A stretch of DNA of 45,023 nucleotides, taken from a virus. Shown in pieces: positions 28,814 through 38,607 of this stretch. The notes below the pieces were generated by a model. It worked only from the letters and a program-made list of their open reading frames with translations. It was not told the origin of the DNA and did not search any database. Location: positions 1 to 45,023 of the IMG/VR virus record IMGVR_UViG_3300021197_001204; one strand, 5' to 3'. Both the position numbers and the translations under genes were made by a program. Position 1 is the first letter of the stretch, and each line of letters begins with the position of its first letter.

Positions 28814-28837
28814 GTAAGTATTGCCCTTTGCGGAGGA
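28814..28837 (+). promoter_or_regulatory. Degenerate candidate phage promoter before the capsid gene
   Basis: TAAGTATTGCCCTTTGCGGAGGA resembles the two strong promoters in TAAG, TTGCCCT and GAGGA. It has two extra bases between TAAG and TTGCCC and lacks TATAG. T7 has its strong phi-10 promoter at the same place. It may be a weak or altered promoter, or only a chance match. Confidence 0.35.
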
Positions 28838-28924
28838 TAACAAGTCACTGAAACTTAGAAGTAATCGCTAATTTTTTGATTTAATATATGCACTAAAGCA
28901 TTAAATACATACATATAGCTATTC

Positions 28925-28931
28925 TAAGGAG
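28925..28931 (+). promoter_or_regulatory. Strong ribosome binding site of the capsid gene
   Basis: TAAGGAG lies 8 bases before the ATG at 28940. It is one of the best Shine-Dalgarno matches in the window, where many genes rely on overlap with the gene before, and fits the high output needed for capsid protein. Confidence 0.75.
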
Positions 28932-28939
28932 AATTTAAT

Positions 28940-30169
28940 ATGGCTACATATACTGGTGTAAGTCCTCTAGGAAACAGTAATGCGATTGATTATGTAGGTC
29001 ACCGTACTGGTCAAACAAACGCTACTGGTTCCTCAAGGCAATTATTTTTGAAATTGTACGCTGGAGAAGTGATGTCTGCGTTCCAGACAAAGAACATCAT
29101 GATGCCTTACACACGTACACGCACAATTTCTAAAGGAAAAAGTGCTCAATTCATCATGACAGGCAAGTACCGTGATGCTGCCTATCATACTCCCGGACAA
29201 GAGATTTCCCCTGCTGCCAACGCAAAGAATTCTGAGCGTATTGTGTCAGTAGATGATCTCTTAATTAACGCTCAGTTCATCCCCAATATTGATGAGGCGA
29301 TGCAACATTACGATGTCAGATCCATCTATACCCAAGAAGCAGGATATGGACTTAGTAAAGTTGCTGACCAGAACATTTTGAGGATGGCAGTAAAAGCTGC
29401 ATTAGTCACAAACAAGCAACGTGCATCTAAGTTAATCCAAGATTATTCAGGAACTGGATGGGATGACGAAGATTTCACATCTAATGTCACTTATGCTGCA
29501 AATTTAGCTAATTCAAAAAAATCTGGTTACATGGTAGAAGGATTGATTGAAGCTAAACGAATCCTTGAGATGGCAGGAGCACCTACGGATGATCTTATTT
29601 GCATCATGGCAACTGATCAGTACTACAGATTGTTCATGACTCAACAAAACAGTGAAGCAATTACAAGCATGATTGCTTGGAATCGTGACATTGGTGGGTC
29701 TGGATCAGTTGCAGGACTTGACTTTCCTACTATTGCAGGAATTCCAGTTGTAAGAACTCCACATTTGGGAACTTATGCTGCTGGAGCTTCTGGAGCATGG
29801 ACTGATTCACTGTGGAGCACTGGAACAACTACTGGTCCACAACCATTAGGATCAGATCATTCAAATCGTGCTGCGATTTATGATATTCCAGCTAACTACA
29901 ATGGTGTAGTTAACGATGGTTCAAACATCGGACACCCAGATGGTCTTGATGGAACTACCAATGGTATTAACCTCAGAGGTGAAGCTGCAAAAGTACGTGC
30001 GATTGTCATGCACAAAGATGCAGTTGCAACCGTTAAGTTGATGGATCTCAGTGTTGAATCTGAGTATCAAATCCAACGACAAGGTACGTTGATCGTGAGT
30101 AAATATGCGATGGGTCATAACGTACTCAGGCCAGCTATGGCAGTAGCTCTAGTGGCTCCTGCTTCATAA
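28940..30169 (+). CDS. Major capsid protein (T7 gp10-like)
   Basis: 409 residues of the HK97-fold T7 capsid family. Recognisable segments are LFLKLYAGEVMSAFQTKNIM, then RTISKGKSAQFIMTGKYRDA, VDDLLINAQFIPNIDEAMQH and the P-domain region TIAGIPVVRTPHLG. The C-terminal FGRY-like end reads SKYAMGHNVLRPAMAVAL. It assembles 60 x T copies around the scaffold. The gene is isolated by a 151-base leader on one side and a terminator on the other. Confidence 0.95.
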   Translation: MATYTGVSPLGNSNAIDYVGHRTGQTNATGSSRQLFLKLYAGEVMSAFQTKNIMMPYTRTRTISKGKSAQFIMTGKYRDAAYHTPGQEISPAANAKNSERIVSVDDLLINAQFIPNIDEAMQHYDVRSIYTQEAGYGLSKVADQNILRMAVKAALVTNKQRASKLIQDYSGTGWDDEDFTSNVTYAANLANSKKSGYMVEGLIEAKRILEMAGAPTDDLICIMATDQYYRLFMTQQNSEAITSMIAWNRDIGGSGSVAGLDFPTIAGIPVVRTPHLGTYAAGASGAWTDSLWSTGTTTGPQPLGSDHSNRAAIYDIPANYNGVVNDGSNIGHPDGLDGTTNGINLRGEAAKVRAIVMHKDAVATVKLMDLSVESEYQIQRQGTLIVSKYAMGHNVLRPAMAVALVAPAS

Positions 30170-30188
30170 TAACTGGTAACCTCTAACC

Positions 30189-30226
30189 AAGGGGAATCTT
30201 AGGTAAATCTAAGGTTCCCTTTTTTT
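30189..30226 (+). terminator. Strong intrinsic terminator after the capsid gene
   Basis: AAGGGGAATCTTAG and CTAAGGTTCCCTT form a near-perfect 13-bp stem with a 6-base loop and one mismatch, followed by a run of seven T residues. It lies 20 bases after the capsid stop, the place of the main T7 terminator (T-phi). It should lower expression of tail genes relative to capsid. Confidence 0.88.
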
Positions 30227-30242
30227 ACATTCAAAGAATACT

Positions 30243-30860
30243 ATGGCAATGACTCCTACTTCAGAACTAGATGCAGTTAATCAGATGCTTGTCTCTATTG
30301 GAGAAGCACCAGTTAATGTACTTAATTCTGGATTGCAGGAAGCAGAAATTGCCCAGACAACTTTAACTAATGTAAGTAGAGATGTTCAGTCACAAGGTTG
30401 GTATTTTAATACTGAATTAAGATATACATTAGCTAGAAATAGTGACAACGAAATTGTACTGCCTACTAACTGTGTAAAAGTAGATAGAACTCAAGTTTAT
30501 AGAGATTATGACACTGATGTAGTAGAGAGAAATCGTAAATTATACGATAGAGTAACTAACTCTTATACATTTGATAAAGACTTAGTACTTAACATGGTAG
30601 TTCTTTTAGATTTTAATGAATTACCAGAAGTAGCTAGAAGATATATTACTCTTAAAGCTGCAAGAATGTTTCAAGATCAAACAGTGGGTGCTCAAGAATT
30701 ACATGGGTATCAAATTAATGATGAACAATTTGCATTCCTTGCACTCAGAGAAGCTGAATCAGAATCAATGGATTACAACGTATTTGATAACTACGATACC
30801 TACAGAGTCTTAGATAGGACTATTACCAATACAGTTATAAATGATTTAACTACCTCGTAA
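30243..30860 (+). CDS. Tail tubular protein A (T7 gp11-like adaptor)
   Basis: 205 residues against 196 for T7 gp11. The family opening TSELDAVNQMLVSIGEAPVN is clear, followed by RDVQSQGWYFNTELRYTLA and the helical end LREAESESMDYNVFDNYDTY. It forms the ring that joins portal and nozzle and anchors tail fibres. It is the first gene after the capsid terminator. Confidence 0.93.
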   Translation: MAMTPTSELDAVNQMLVSIGEAPVNVLNSGLQEAEIAQTTLTNVSRDVQSQGWYFNTELRYTLARNSDNEIVLPTNCVKVDRTQVYRDYDTDVVERNRKLYDRVTNSYTFDKDLVLNMVVLLDFNELPEVARRYITLKAARMFQDQTVGAQELHGYQINDEQFAFLALREAESESMDYNVFDNYDTYRVLDRTITNTVINDLTTS

Positions 30861-30866
30861 AAAGAT

Positions 30867-33632
30867 ATGCCATTAGTATCAAGCACGATACCTAACTTAA
30901 TCAATGGTGTATCACAACAAGCCCCAGAGGTTAGGTTACCCACTCAAGCTCAAGTACAAGAGAATGGTTTATCTTCTGTAGTTAATGGATTAGAGAAAAG
31001 ACCTGGAACTGAACATATTAAGAAGTTGTCAGGAGTAACTGCTTCTAATGTTACCAATGCTTTTATCCATACTATTCAAAGGGATGACTCAGAATCCTAC
31101 TCATTAGTAATAGGAAAAGACGGTAACAATCCTTTTCTTTATGTTTATGATAGAAATGGTTTTTCCTACCCAGTAAAAAATAAAGATAACACTACTTTAG
31201 TAACTGGACATTTAACTTACTTTTCTTCAGTAACTACACCATCTTCAGATATTACTGCTACTACTATTGCTGACAATACTTTTATAGTAAATAAGAAGAA
31301 AGTAACAGCAATGGCTACTTCTACTTCTAATGTTTCAGGACAAGATGAAACAGGAATAACAAGTCCTACTGGATCAGATTCTTTAACATCACCTTCTACC
31401 CATGAAGCATTGATATACGTTAAACAGGGAGACTATAATTCTAAATATGAAATTACGTTAAAAAAAGGAAGTAATACTTACAAAGTAAAATACCTTACTC
31501 CTTCAGCTACTCCCTCGCAAAACCAGACATACGTAGGTACTGATAAGATAGCAGAGGTACTTATGAATGGGCAAAGTGCAGTAGAATACGATTCAACTGG
31601 TGGAACTGGAAATGAAAACGGAGAAAATGGTGGAGCTACTCAGTGGGGAATATCTCAATCTCAGGCTACTACAATTCCTTCTGCTGGTGGTACTTTCTAC
31701 CAAGCAAACACCAAGGTAGGTTTTGGTGGAGAACTTCCAGCAACAAGTGCTCCTTATTATGACAAACTTACTAACTCAACAATTACAAATGATGGATTTA
31801 TTTTTACAAGGAACGGCAATGTTATTCATGTTAGGTGCAGTAGTGCTTTTGAGCTAACAAGCAGTGACAGTCACGGTGATAGAGATTTATTTGCGTGGAA
31901 CAATGATGCACTTAAATTCACCGATCTTCCTCCTAGAAATGTACCTAATAATTTTCTTCTCAAAATCGTAGGAGACAATGCCAAGAATCAAGATGACTAC
32001 TATGTAAAGTTTGAAGCTGCTACTGGATCTATAGGTGATGGAGTGTGGAAAGAATCCACAGGAAAAGGCCAGAGTATTCATTTTGATGTAACTACTATGC
32101 CCCATCGTTTAGTAAGGCTATTTGATGATGCAAACATTGATTCAACCAATAACCCACAAGGAATTACTTTTGTTTATGAACCAGTTATTAGAAAAGAAGA
32201 CACCTCAAGAACAGTTGGAGGAGTATCGAATTACCAATATCAAAGATATGGGTGGAATCCTCGCAAATGCGGTGATTCTATTAGTAATCCTACTCCTACT
32301 TTTCTTGGTCTTAGTATTGCCGATATATTCTTCCATAGAAATCGTCTTGGGTTCCTGAGTGATGAGAATGTAATCTTCAGTGAAGCAGGGAATTACTTTA
32401 ATTTCTTTGCTACTACAGTACTCACAGTTCCCGATACCAACCCCATCGATGTTGCCGTTAGTAACAACCAAGTTTCTTTCCTCAAACACGCTATACCATT
32501 TAATGAATCGCTTTTACTTTTTACAGACCTACAACAATTCAAACTTACTGCTGAACAAGCACTTACTCCCACAGATGTATCAATTGATGTCAGTACCCAG
32601 TTTGAAACGAGCACATTATCTAAACCAGTGCCAGCAGGAAAATACGTTTTCTTCTCTTTTAAACGAGGTGAGTATTCTGGAGTTAGAGAGTACTTTGTAG
32701 ACTTCACCAATGAGGTCAACGATGCTACTGAAATAACCTCTCATGTACCTCAGTATATTCCAGGGGAAATCAAGAAACTTATTTCATCTAGTAACGATGA
32801 TATGCTCTTGTGTCTCTCTAATGATGCTACATTCAACAAGAATATCTATATCTATAGGTATTTCTGGCAGGGAGAAGAAAAACTTCAGTCAAGCTGGAGT
32901 ACTTGGAGCTTTGATGCAGAGATCCTAGATGCTTCATTCCTTGGATCAGTCCTTTATATACTCTTTAAAAGAACAGATGGGATTTACCTAGAGTCAATCA
33001 ATCTATCCACTGATACCGCAGAAGCAGTAATGAATGATAAGACTCCAGTACTCTTGGATCGCAGGGTAAAAATCAAATCTAGTACCTCCGTAGATACCAT
33101 AAGTGACATTGAGTACCAAGGTGCTATGCCTAGTAACATAGTTTACGTTACTAATAATGCTCAAATTATCCCTCAGACATCCGTAGATACCACGGTAGCG
33201 AGTGGAAGCACTGTGTATGCAGGGATACCCTATACGTTTAAGTATGAGTTATCCAAGATACAATTTAGAGAGAATAATATTGCTAATACAAATGCAAAAC
33301 TACAACTGAGAAACATTAACTTTCTCTATAATAATAGTGGATTCTTTAAAATAAAAGTAACTCATGAACCTCAGACATTAACAATTAATAATGGTTCAGG
33401 AGGAACAACTACAATTACTCCTAGACCTGAGAAGGAAAAGATCTTTAATGGTTATTTAACTAACGTATCATCTATTGATGAATACAAGTTACTCTCTGGT
33501 ACATTTAAAACTGGTATTATGGCTAATACTGAAAACGTAAAAATAACCTTGGAAAACAACCAGTATTTACCATCGAAATTTCAGAGTGCAGAGTGGGAAG
33601 GTATGCTTCATACAAGATCACAAAAGGTATGA
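30867..33632 (+). CDS. Tail tubular protein B (T7 gp12-like nozzle)
   Basis: 921 residues against 794 in T7. The start PLVSSTIPNLINGVSQQAPE is the family hallmark, with QVQENGLSSVVNGLEKRPG next. Later landmarks are FLGLSIADIFFHRNRLGFLS and LLLFTDLQQFKLTAEQALTP. The extra length seems to lie in Gly/Ser/Thr-rich stretches around residues 150-300. It builds the tail nozzle that contacts the outer membrane. The last codon overlaps the next ATG. Confidence 0.93.
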   Translation: MPLVSSTIPNLINGVSQQAPEVRLPTQAQVQENGLSSVVNGLEKRPGTEHIKKLSGVTASNVTNAFIHTIQRDDSESYSLVIGKDGNNPFLYVYDRNGFSYPVKNKDNTTLVTGHLTYFSSVTTPSSDITATTIADNTFIVNKKKVTAMATSTSNVSGQDETGITSPTGSDSLTSPSTHEALIYVKQGDYNSKYEITLKKGSNTYKVKYLTPSATPSQNQTYVGTDKIAEVLMNGQSAVEYDSTGGTGNENGENGGATQWGISQSQATTIPSAGGTFYQANTKVGFGGELPATSAPYYDKLTNSTITNDGFIFTRNGNVIHVRCSSAFELTSSDSHGDRDLFAWNNDALKFTDLPPRNVPNNFLLKIVGDNAKNQDDYYVKFEAATGSIGDGVWKESTGKGQSIHFDVTTMPHRLVRLFDDANIDSTNNPQGITFVYEPVIRKEDTSRTVGGVSNYQYQRYGWNPRKCGDSISNPTPTFLGLSIADIFFHRNRLGFLSDENVIFSEAGNYFNFFATTVLTVPDTNPIDVAVSNNQVSFLKHAIPFNESLLLFTDLQQFKLTAEQALTPTDVSIDVSTQFETSTLSKPVPAGKYVFFSFKRGEYSGVREYFVDFTNEVNDATEITSHVPQYIPGEIKKLISSSNDDMLLCLSNDATFNKNIYIYRYFWQGEEKLQSSWSTWSFDAEILDASFLGSVLYILFKRTDGIYLESINLSTDTAEAVMNDKTPVLLDRRVKIKSSTSVDTISDIEYQGAMPSNIVYVTNNAQIIPQTSVDTTVASGSTVYAGIPYTFKYELSKIQFRENNIANTNAKLQLRNINFLYNNSGFFKIKVTHEPQTLTINNGSGGTTTITPRPEKEKIFNGYLTNVSSIDEYKLLSGTFKTGIMANTENVKITLENNQYLPSKFQSAEWEGMLHTRSQKV

Positions 33633-34102
33633 AGTATTACTTAGGATTATGTGACGATAGTACGGAGCAAGATTGTCATGAATTAGCTCCATTTATGAAA
33701 GAAGTAGATAAGGATGAAGTCATGGCAAGTAGTGGACATGATCCTCTTACTTCTCTTATTAAATCAAGGGAATCTTCAGATATATGTTTTAGCATATTTT
33801 GGGAAAAAAATTTGATCGGGATGTGTGGAGTAGGGTATGTAAACTCTTACACAGGATCTCCTTGGATGCTAGGAAGTGATGCATTTGATGAGTTTAAAAA
33901 CAAACATAAGAAACATTTTTATAAAGCGTGTAAAAAGTGGGTATTAGATATGAATAGTATGTACCCTTTATTGTGTAATTATGTAGACAAAAGGAACGAT
34001 ACATCAATACAATGGTTAAGACATCTAGGGTTTAGTTTTACACGTTTAATTGATAACTATGGATACGAAGGTAAACCATTTTGGGAATTCATAAGGATGT
34101 AA
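33629..34102 (+). CDS. Internal virion protein A (T7 gp13-like, GNAT-like fold)
   Basis: 157 residues from the ATG at 33629, which overlaps the preceding stop (ATGA); a longer GTG-started frame is less likely. It reads as an acetyltransferase-like fold: EKNLIGMCGVGYVNSYTGSP in the central sheet, then a helix (HFYKACKKWVLDMNSMYPLL) and NDTSIQWLRHLGFSFTRL, the typical GNAT end. In cyanophage and pelagiphage genomes proteins of this type stand in the gp13 slot before gp14. It probably helps place the internal core; enzyme activity is doubtful. Confidence 0.7.
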   Translation: MKYYLGLCDDSTEQDCHELAPFMKEVDKDEVMASSGHDPLTSLIKSRESSDICFSIFWEKNLIGMCGVGYVNSYTGSPWMLGSDAFDEFKNKHKKHFYKACKKWVLDMNSMYPLLCNYVDKRNDTSIQWLRHLGFSFTRLIDNYGYEGKPFWEFIRM

Positions 34103-34105
34103 TAT

Positions 34106-34786
34106 ATGTGTAGTCCAGGAGGAATGGCTGCAGGGCAATTAGCCCTTGGATTAGCAGGGGCATACTTTGCTGCTAAATCACAAAAAGAACAAGCAGAAGA
34201 ATTTAATAAAAGAAAAGAAAGAGCAGATGCTAGAACACGAGATCAATTACTTACTTCTTATGGAATAGGTGCTCAAGAACATCAAAATTTACAAAGAGTT
34301 CATCAACGTGATGAAGATATAGCATCGGCACAACAAGTACAAAATCACATTAACAGTATAGAAGCTGAAGCATCTGAGAGGGTAGCATCAGAAAAACGTA
34401 GTGGACAATCTTCTGATCTTGTTTCTAGGAAAGTCCAAGGACAGTTCCTTAGAACTGATGATGCTATAAAAGAGGAATTAGCAGTAAAAGAAGAGAACAA
34501 GCATTTTGCTGAACAAAGTATTAAAGCAAATATGAACACTGTCAGATTTCAAGCAGAACAACAAATAGAATCAACACAGTTTATGAGTGGTCCAGATAGC
34601 ATGTCTACTCTATTAGGTGCAGGAAATACAATATTAGGATCAACGGAAACTTACTACAAAATGAAGAGTTATCAGAATCCAAGTAGCGATAAAAAAACAT
34701 CTTCTAAAGATTATTCTTTCACCAATAAAGCTCAAAATTGGTCATCAAATGTCCATAAACGAAGACCAGGAGCAACACCTTACTAA
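34106..34786 (+). CDS. Internal virion protein B (T7 gp14-like)
   Basis: 226 residues. It begins Met-Cys (MCSPGGMAAGQLALGLAGAY), giving a short Gly/Ala hydrophobic N-terminus like T7 gp14. Long charged helices follow (QVQNHINSIEAEASERVASE), with the family segment SSDLVSRKVQGQFLRTDDAI. In T7 the protein is ejected and forms the outer-membrane part of the DNA channel. Its stop overlaps the next ATG. Confidence 0.8.
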   Translation: MCSPGGMAAGQLALGLAGAYFAAKSQKEQAEEFNKRKERADARTRDQLLTSYGIGAQEHQNLQRVHQRDEDIASAQQVQNHINSIEAEASERVASEKRSGQSSDLVSRKVQGQFLRTDDAIKEELAVKEENKHFAEQSIKANMNTVRFQAEQQIESTQFMSGPDSMSTLLGAGNTILGSTETYYKMKSYQNPSSDKKTSSKDYSFTNKAQNWSSNVHKRRPGATPY

Positions 34787-37700
34787 TGTCTGAACAACCA
34801 ATATCCCAAAGTAGGCTTAATCCTCCCTCACTATCAAGAGGTCTATCTGTCTCTTCTCCTACTGTAAAACAAGATCCTAGTGCTCAACGGTCCCAAGCTA
34901 TCGGTAAAGCACTGTCTCAGATGAGTACTGCATTTGCAGGAGCATTTGGTGCAAAGTTTAAATATGATCAAGCAGAAGAACTGAAGAAACGTGAAGAAGA
35001 AGTAAAAGCAAAAAAGCGACAGGAAGATGAATTTAAGATCCAAGGAGAATCACTTGCACAAAGGTATGGTAGGGAAGGACTTTACGAAGCATTAAAAGCA
35101 GGACAGTACCATCCCAGAGTTGCTCATTTTGCTATGAGAAAAGGGCATGAACTTAGGATTGGCTATGAAAACCAAAGGCTTAAGACTCGTGCAGATGAAA
35201 TAGCAACAAATGAATGGGAAAATTACAAAGCCTATCAAGCTAAAGTTACTAATGAGCCAAAAATACCTTGGGAAACTTATTTTTCTATTAGAATTAATGC
35301 CGAAAGACAGAATAGTACTGTAGGAATAAGTGAAGAGTTTAGTGATGTAATTAACCTTCAACAAGGTATGAATGCATTGCATATTTCTGCTGCAAAAGTA
35401 TTTGTAGATGCAGAAGAAAACATTCATAAACAACGTCTTAGGCATAACATTGACACTGGCTTAGAAACCACTGGTTATCCCAAGAGTCATGCTGATTACA
35501 TCGCATACAGAGAGTCAAACCTTAATTTAAATCCCGATAAAACCAGTACACCAATACGTGTTCACAATATTACTCAGTATGATACGGAGTACCTAGATAA
35601 CATTATGTTAAGAGCAAAACGTCCTGGGATGACCTCAGATGACGAATTGTTCAGATCATTGGATTGGATTGATACTCCAGTAGCAAGGTTATCTAAGATA
35701 TCCACGAGTAACCCTAAGTTCCAAGAAACCCAAAATCAACTTTTTGATATTCAAGAATCTCTTAGGAAGGAAGAAGAAAGAGTAGCTAAATCTGATAAAG
35801 GTATAGAAACAGATAGGATTAATAAAACATTAAGAGAAGAAATTGTAGAGACTGAAGCAAAGATTAGCTCTGGAGATTGGGAAGACTTAATGCTTTTAGG
35901 AGAAGAAACTTTTGGGAATGAGGAGTTTAGGATAAAGTTTGCCCAAACTAAAGAAGGTACTGATATTTTAGAAAGAGCAGAAGAAGATTATGAAAGAAGA
36001 TTAAAGGAATTAGATAAACCAGCACCTTTTAGAAGTGAAGAACAACAAAGAGCAATTAAAGAAAGTCTAGATAAAGTAGAGCAAATACTTTTTGAACATG
36101 CTGATGGTACTGAAGGTTTTCCTACAAACGTAGTAAAACTTAAAGAAGTATATAATAGTATCTTTATGAATAAAGAGCTAAATCTCACTGGTGAAAAACG
36201 TGATGTATGGAATATGTACAAAGATCTTGTAAAAGATCCATTTGATAAAATTCAAAAACAAAACGAAGAACAAAGAAAGAAGAATAAATTAGAACGAGAA
36301 AAGAAAAGATATGAAGATGGATTAGTAGATTTACATAGAAAAAGGACAAGGTTTCAATTACTTAAAGATAATACAATTCCTGAAATTACAAGAAAAATCA
36401 CTTCATACGAATCTCTTCTATTTAACTTAACTGAAGGAGATGGAAAAGAAATACAATCTCACGCTATAAAAACCAATGGTACTTGGCTTTATAGAATGGG
36501 ACCAAAAAACTACATATCTCAAAAAAAAGAAATTGTAGATTCATTAGTAAGTCTAAGGAATAAACTTGAAACCAAAAGAAAAGAACAAGAAGAAAACACA
36601 TTTAAAATTGAAAACGCTAATGTTACTGCAAAGATTCAATCGTTTGAACCTCAAGATACTGATGAAAACTTTATTGAAAAAAAGAAGGGTCTTAATGGAC
36701 TATTAGAAGGTGAAGGACTTAACAAACTTAAGCCTAGTGATAGAATAGTACAGATAGGAAAAATAGGTAAATACCTACAAAAAATAGCAAGTAGTGAACT
36801 TAAGTTTGACCAAAGAAAAGAATACGATAAACAATGGAATAAAATAGATGCTAATCGAAATAATGTATCTGAACTAGATAAGATTATTACTTCACTAGGT
36901 AACAATAAAAAATTAGGAGATAAATCAAGTGAACTTAAACGGTTAGCAATTAAGACTAGGAATGCTCAACAAGAAATAAATAAAAAAGAAAAACAAGCAA
37001 ATAACTACTCTACACTTTCTAGCTTATGGCAGGGAGATACCATTGTAGACTTTGGTAAACTTCAGACATTCAGAGGAAAAGTTGCAGTAGCTGATATAGC
37101 AGAATCAAAACGTGCATCATTATTCCAAAAGATTGGAGAAAAAGAAGTACAGACATGGGAAAGGTATTTGAAAGGTGAAAAAGAAAGAATTAAAGGTATT
37201 GAAAAAGAGGATGAGAAAGACAAAGCAAAAGATAAATTAGATGAAGAAGAACGGCAACAAGACCAATACTTTTCTATTAGAGAAGATATTGTAGTAGGAC
37301 AAAGGAATAGAAATGACTTAGCTTCTATTAAGAAAAAAATAAATGACTTTAGTGCAAAGCAACTTGATAAAAAACATAAACAACCTCTACTTACTCTTAT
37401 CGAAGGTTTCCAAAAAAGCATAGACGAAAAAGCTGATGCTGATGCTGCTCCACAAAGACAGAAAACTTATTTTAATACTCAGACTGAAATGATTAATTTG
37501 TTGGGCTTAGAAGATCCTAAAGTTGCTAGAGATAAACTTAGAAAGATAGGAAATAATATTCCTAATCTTGATGTAGATAAAAAGGGTAAGTCAGGACAAC
37601 GTGAAAAATTGATGAATATGTATTCTCGATTTATAGGTGCTCTTAATGGTGCAGTTGATTCTGATATAAGAAGTAATGATAGAAAAGGAGCACAAGCATC

Positions 37701-38607
37701 GGTACTAGAAAACGAAGTAACAAATGCAGAAAAAGCTATTCAGATAGTTGGTTCTATTAACAAAGGATTACAAGAGGATAAGCCTGACTTTAATGGGTTA
37801 CTTGCTCAATTAGATGAAGAAGCAAATTTTTTATTTTTGGTAGGAGGAGATGAAGTAGGATCTAAAGAAAAAAGAATTCTTAGGGAGTCTACATACGACA
37901 AATTACAGTCTCGTATCTATGCTCGTAGACATGAGCTTAGTGAATCAAAAAAGCAGAATAAAACTGATGCCAATATATATGTTGAAATAGATGAAGCTAT
38001 TGACTTAATAAATCAAAGTTCCAAGGTTGAAGAAGTGTCATTACTTGAGACAAAAATTAACACAAAGTTTGCTACAGATCTTACTCTCACTGAAGCATCT
38101 CGTGATAAACTAATGCGAAGATTGAGAAGCAAACGTAAACCTATGTTTCCTATTTCAAAGGGAAGCATAGAACCAATAACTAGGGGAAGACAAAGAATCA
38201 GAAAGGCTTTTAAAATTGATCCAGACTTAATAAGTACTAATTATGAAGAATCAAGTTTTAAAGCGTTTGCTTCTGTTACAGAAGAATATGAAGATTGGAT
38301 TCAAGATAGGATAGAAAGTCCACAAGTATACCCTAAATTTCACAATGATCCGCAATACAGAAGAGATCAAGTAGATTTAAAAATTAGAAAACTTCTTACA
38401 CAAAATGAAGATCCAGTTGTCCAAGATTGGATAAATGCTAAAGAAAATTCATTATCATGGACAAGAATAACAAAGGACAAAAGAAAAACACCTAAAAAAG
38501 GTGACAACAAAACAAAGACTAATTCAGAACATGCTAATGCCTTTATTGGTAATGGTTTATTTAAACCAAAAACAAACACTCAACCATATAATCCTTTAAA
38601 ACCATGA
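34786..38607 (+). CDS. Internal virion protein C (T7 gp15-like)
   Basis: 1273 residues, much longer than T7 gp15 (747), extremely rich in Lys, Glu and Gln with long predicted coiled coils. The N-terminus (LNPPSLSRGLSVSSPTVKQD, then GKALSQMSTAFAGAFGAKF) and the order gp13-gp14-this-gp16 identify it. It would form the periplasm-spanning tube of the ejection apparatus; its greater length may reflect a wider or differently built envelope crossing. Its stop overlaps the next ATG. Confidence 0.8.
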   Translation: MSEQPISQSRLNPPSLSRGLSVSSPTVKQDPSAQRSQAIGKALSQMSTAFAGAFGAKFKYDQAEELKKREEEVKAKKRQEDEFKIQGESLAQRYGREGLYEALKAGQYHPRVAHFAMRKGHELRIGYENQRLKTRADEIATNEWENYKAYQAKVTNEPKIPWETYFSIRINAERQNSTVGISEEFSDVINLQQGMNALHISAAKVFVDAEENIHKQRLRHNIDTGLETTGYPKSHADYIAYRESNLNLNPDKTSTPIRVHNITQYDTEYLDNIMLRAKRPGMTSDDELFRSLDWIDTPVARLSKISTSNPKFQETQNQLFDIQESLRKEEERVAKSDKGIETDRINKTLREEIVETEAKISSGDWEDLMLLGEETFGNEEFRIKFAQTKEGTDILERAEEDYERRLKELDKPAPFRSEEQQRAIKESLDKVEQILFEHADGTEGFPTNVVKLKEVYNSIFMNKELNLTGEKRDVWNMYKDLVKDPFDKIQKQNEEQRKKNKLEREKKRYEDGLVDLHRKRTRFQLLKDNTIPEITRKITSYESLLFNLTEGDGKEIQSHAIKTNGTWLYRMGPKNYISQKKEIVDSLVSLRNKLETKRKEQEENTFKIENANVTAKIQSFEPQDTDENFIEKKKGLNGLLEGEGLNKLKPSDRIVQIGKIGKYLQKIASSELKFDQRKEYDKQWNKIDANRNNVSELDKIITSLGNNKKLGDKSSELKRLAIKTRNAQQEINKKEKQANNYSTLSSLWQGDTIVDFGKLQTFRGKVAVADIAESKRASLFQKIGEKEVQTWERYLKGEKERIKGIEKEDEKDKAKDKLDEEERQQDQYFSIREDIVVGQRNRNDLASIKKKINDFSAKQLDKKHKQPLLTLIEGFQKSIDEKADADAAPQRQKTYFNTQTEMINLLGLEDPKVARDKLRKIGNNIPNLDVDKKGKSGQREKLMNMYSRFIGALNGAVDSDIRSNDRKGAQASVLENEVTNAEKAIQIVGSINKGLQEDKPDFNGLLAQLDEEANFLFLVGGDEVGSKEKRILRESTYDKLQSRIYARRHELSESKKQNKTDANIYVEIDEAIDLINQSSKVEEVSLLETKINTKFATDLTLTEASRDKLMRRLRSKRKPMFPISKGSIEPITRGRQRIRKAFKIDPDLISTNYEESSFKAFASVTEEYEDWIQDRIESPQVYPKFHNDPQYRRDQVDLKIRKLLTQNEDPVVQDWINAKENSLSWTRITKDKRKTPKKGDNKTKTNSEHANAFIGNGLFKPKTNTQPYNPLKP

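Noticed and set aside
32205-32719. Minus-strand frames inside the nozzle gene
   Set aside because: They lie wholly within a clear structural gene and have no ribosome site or domain; they are codon-bias shadows.
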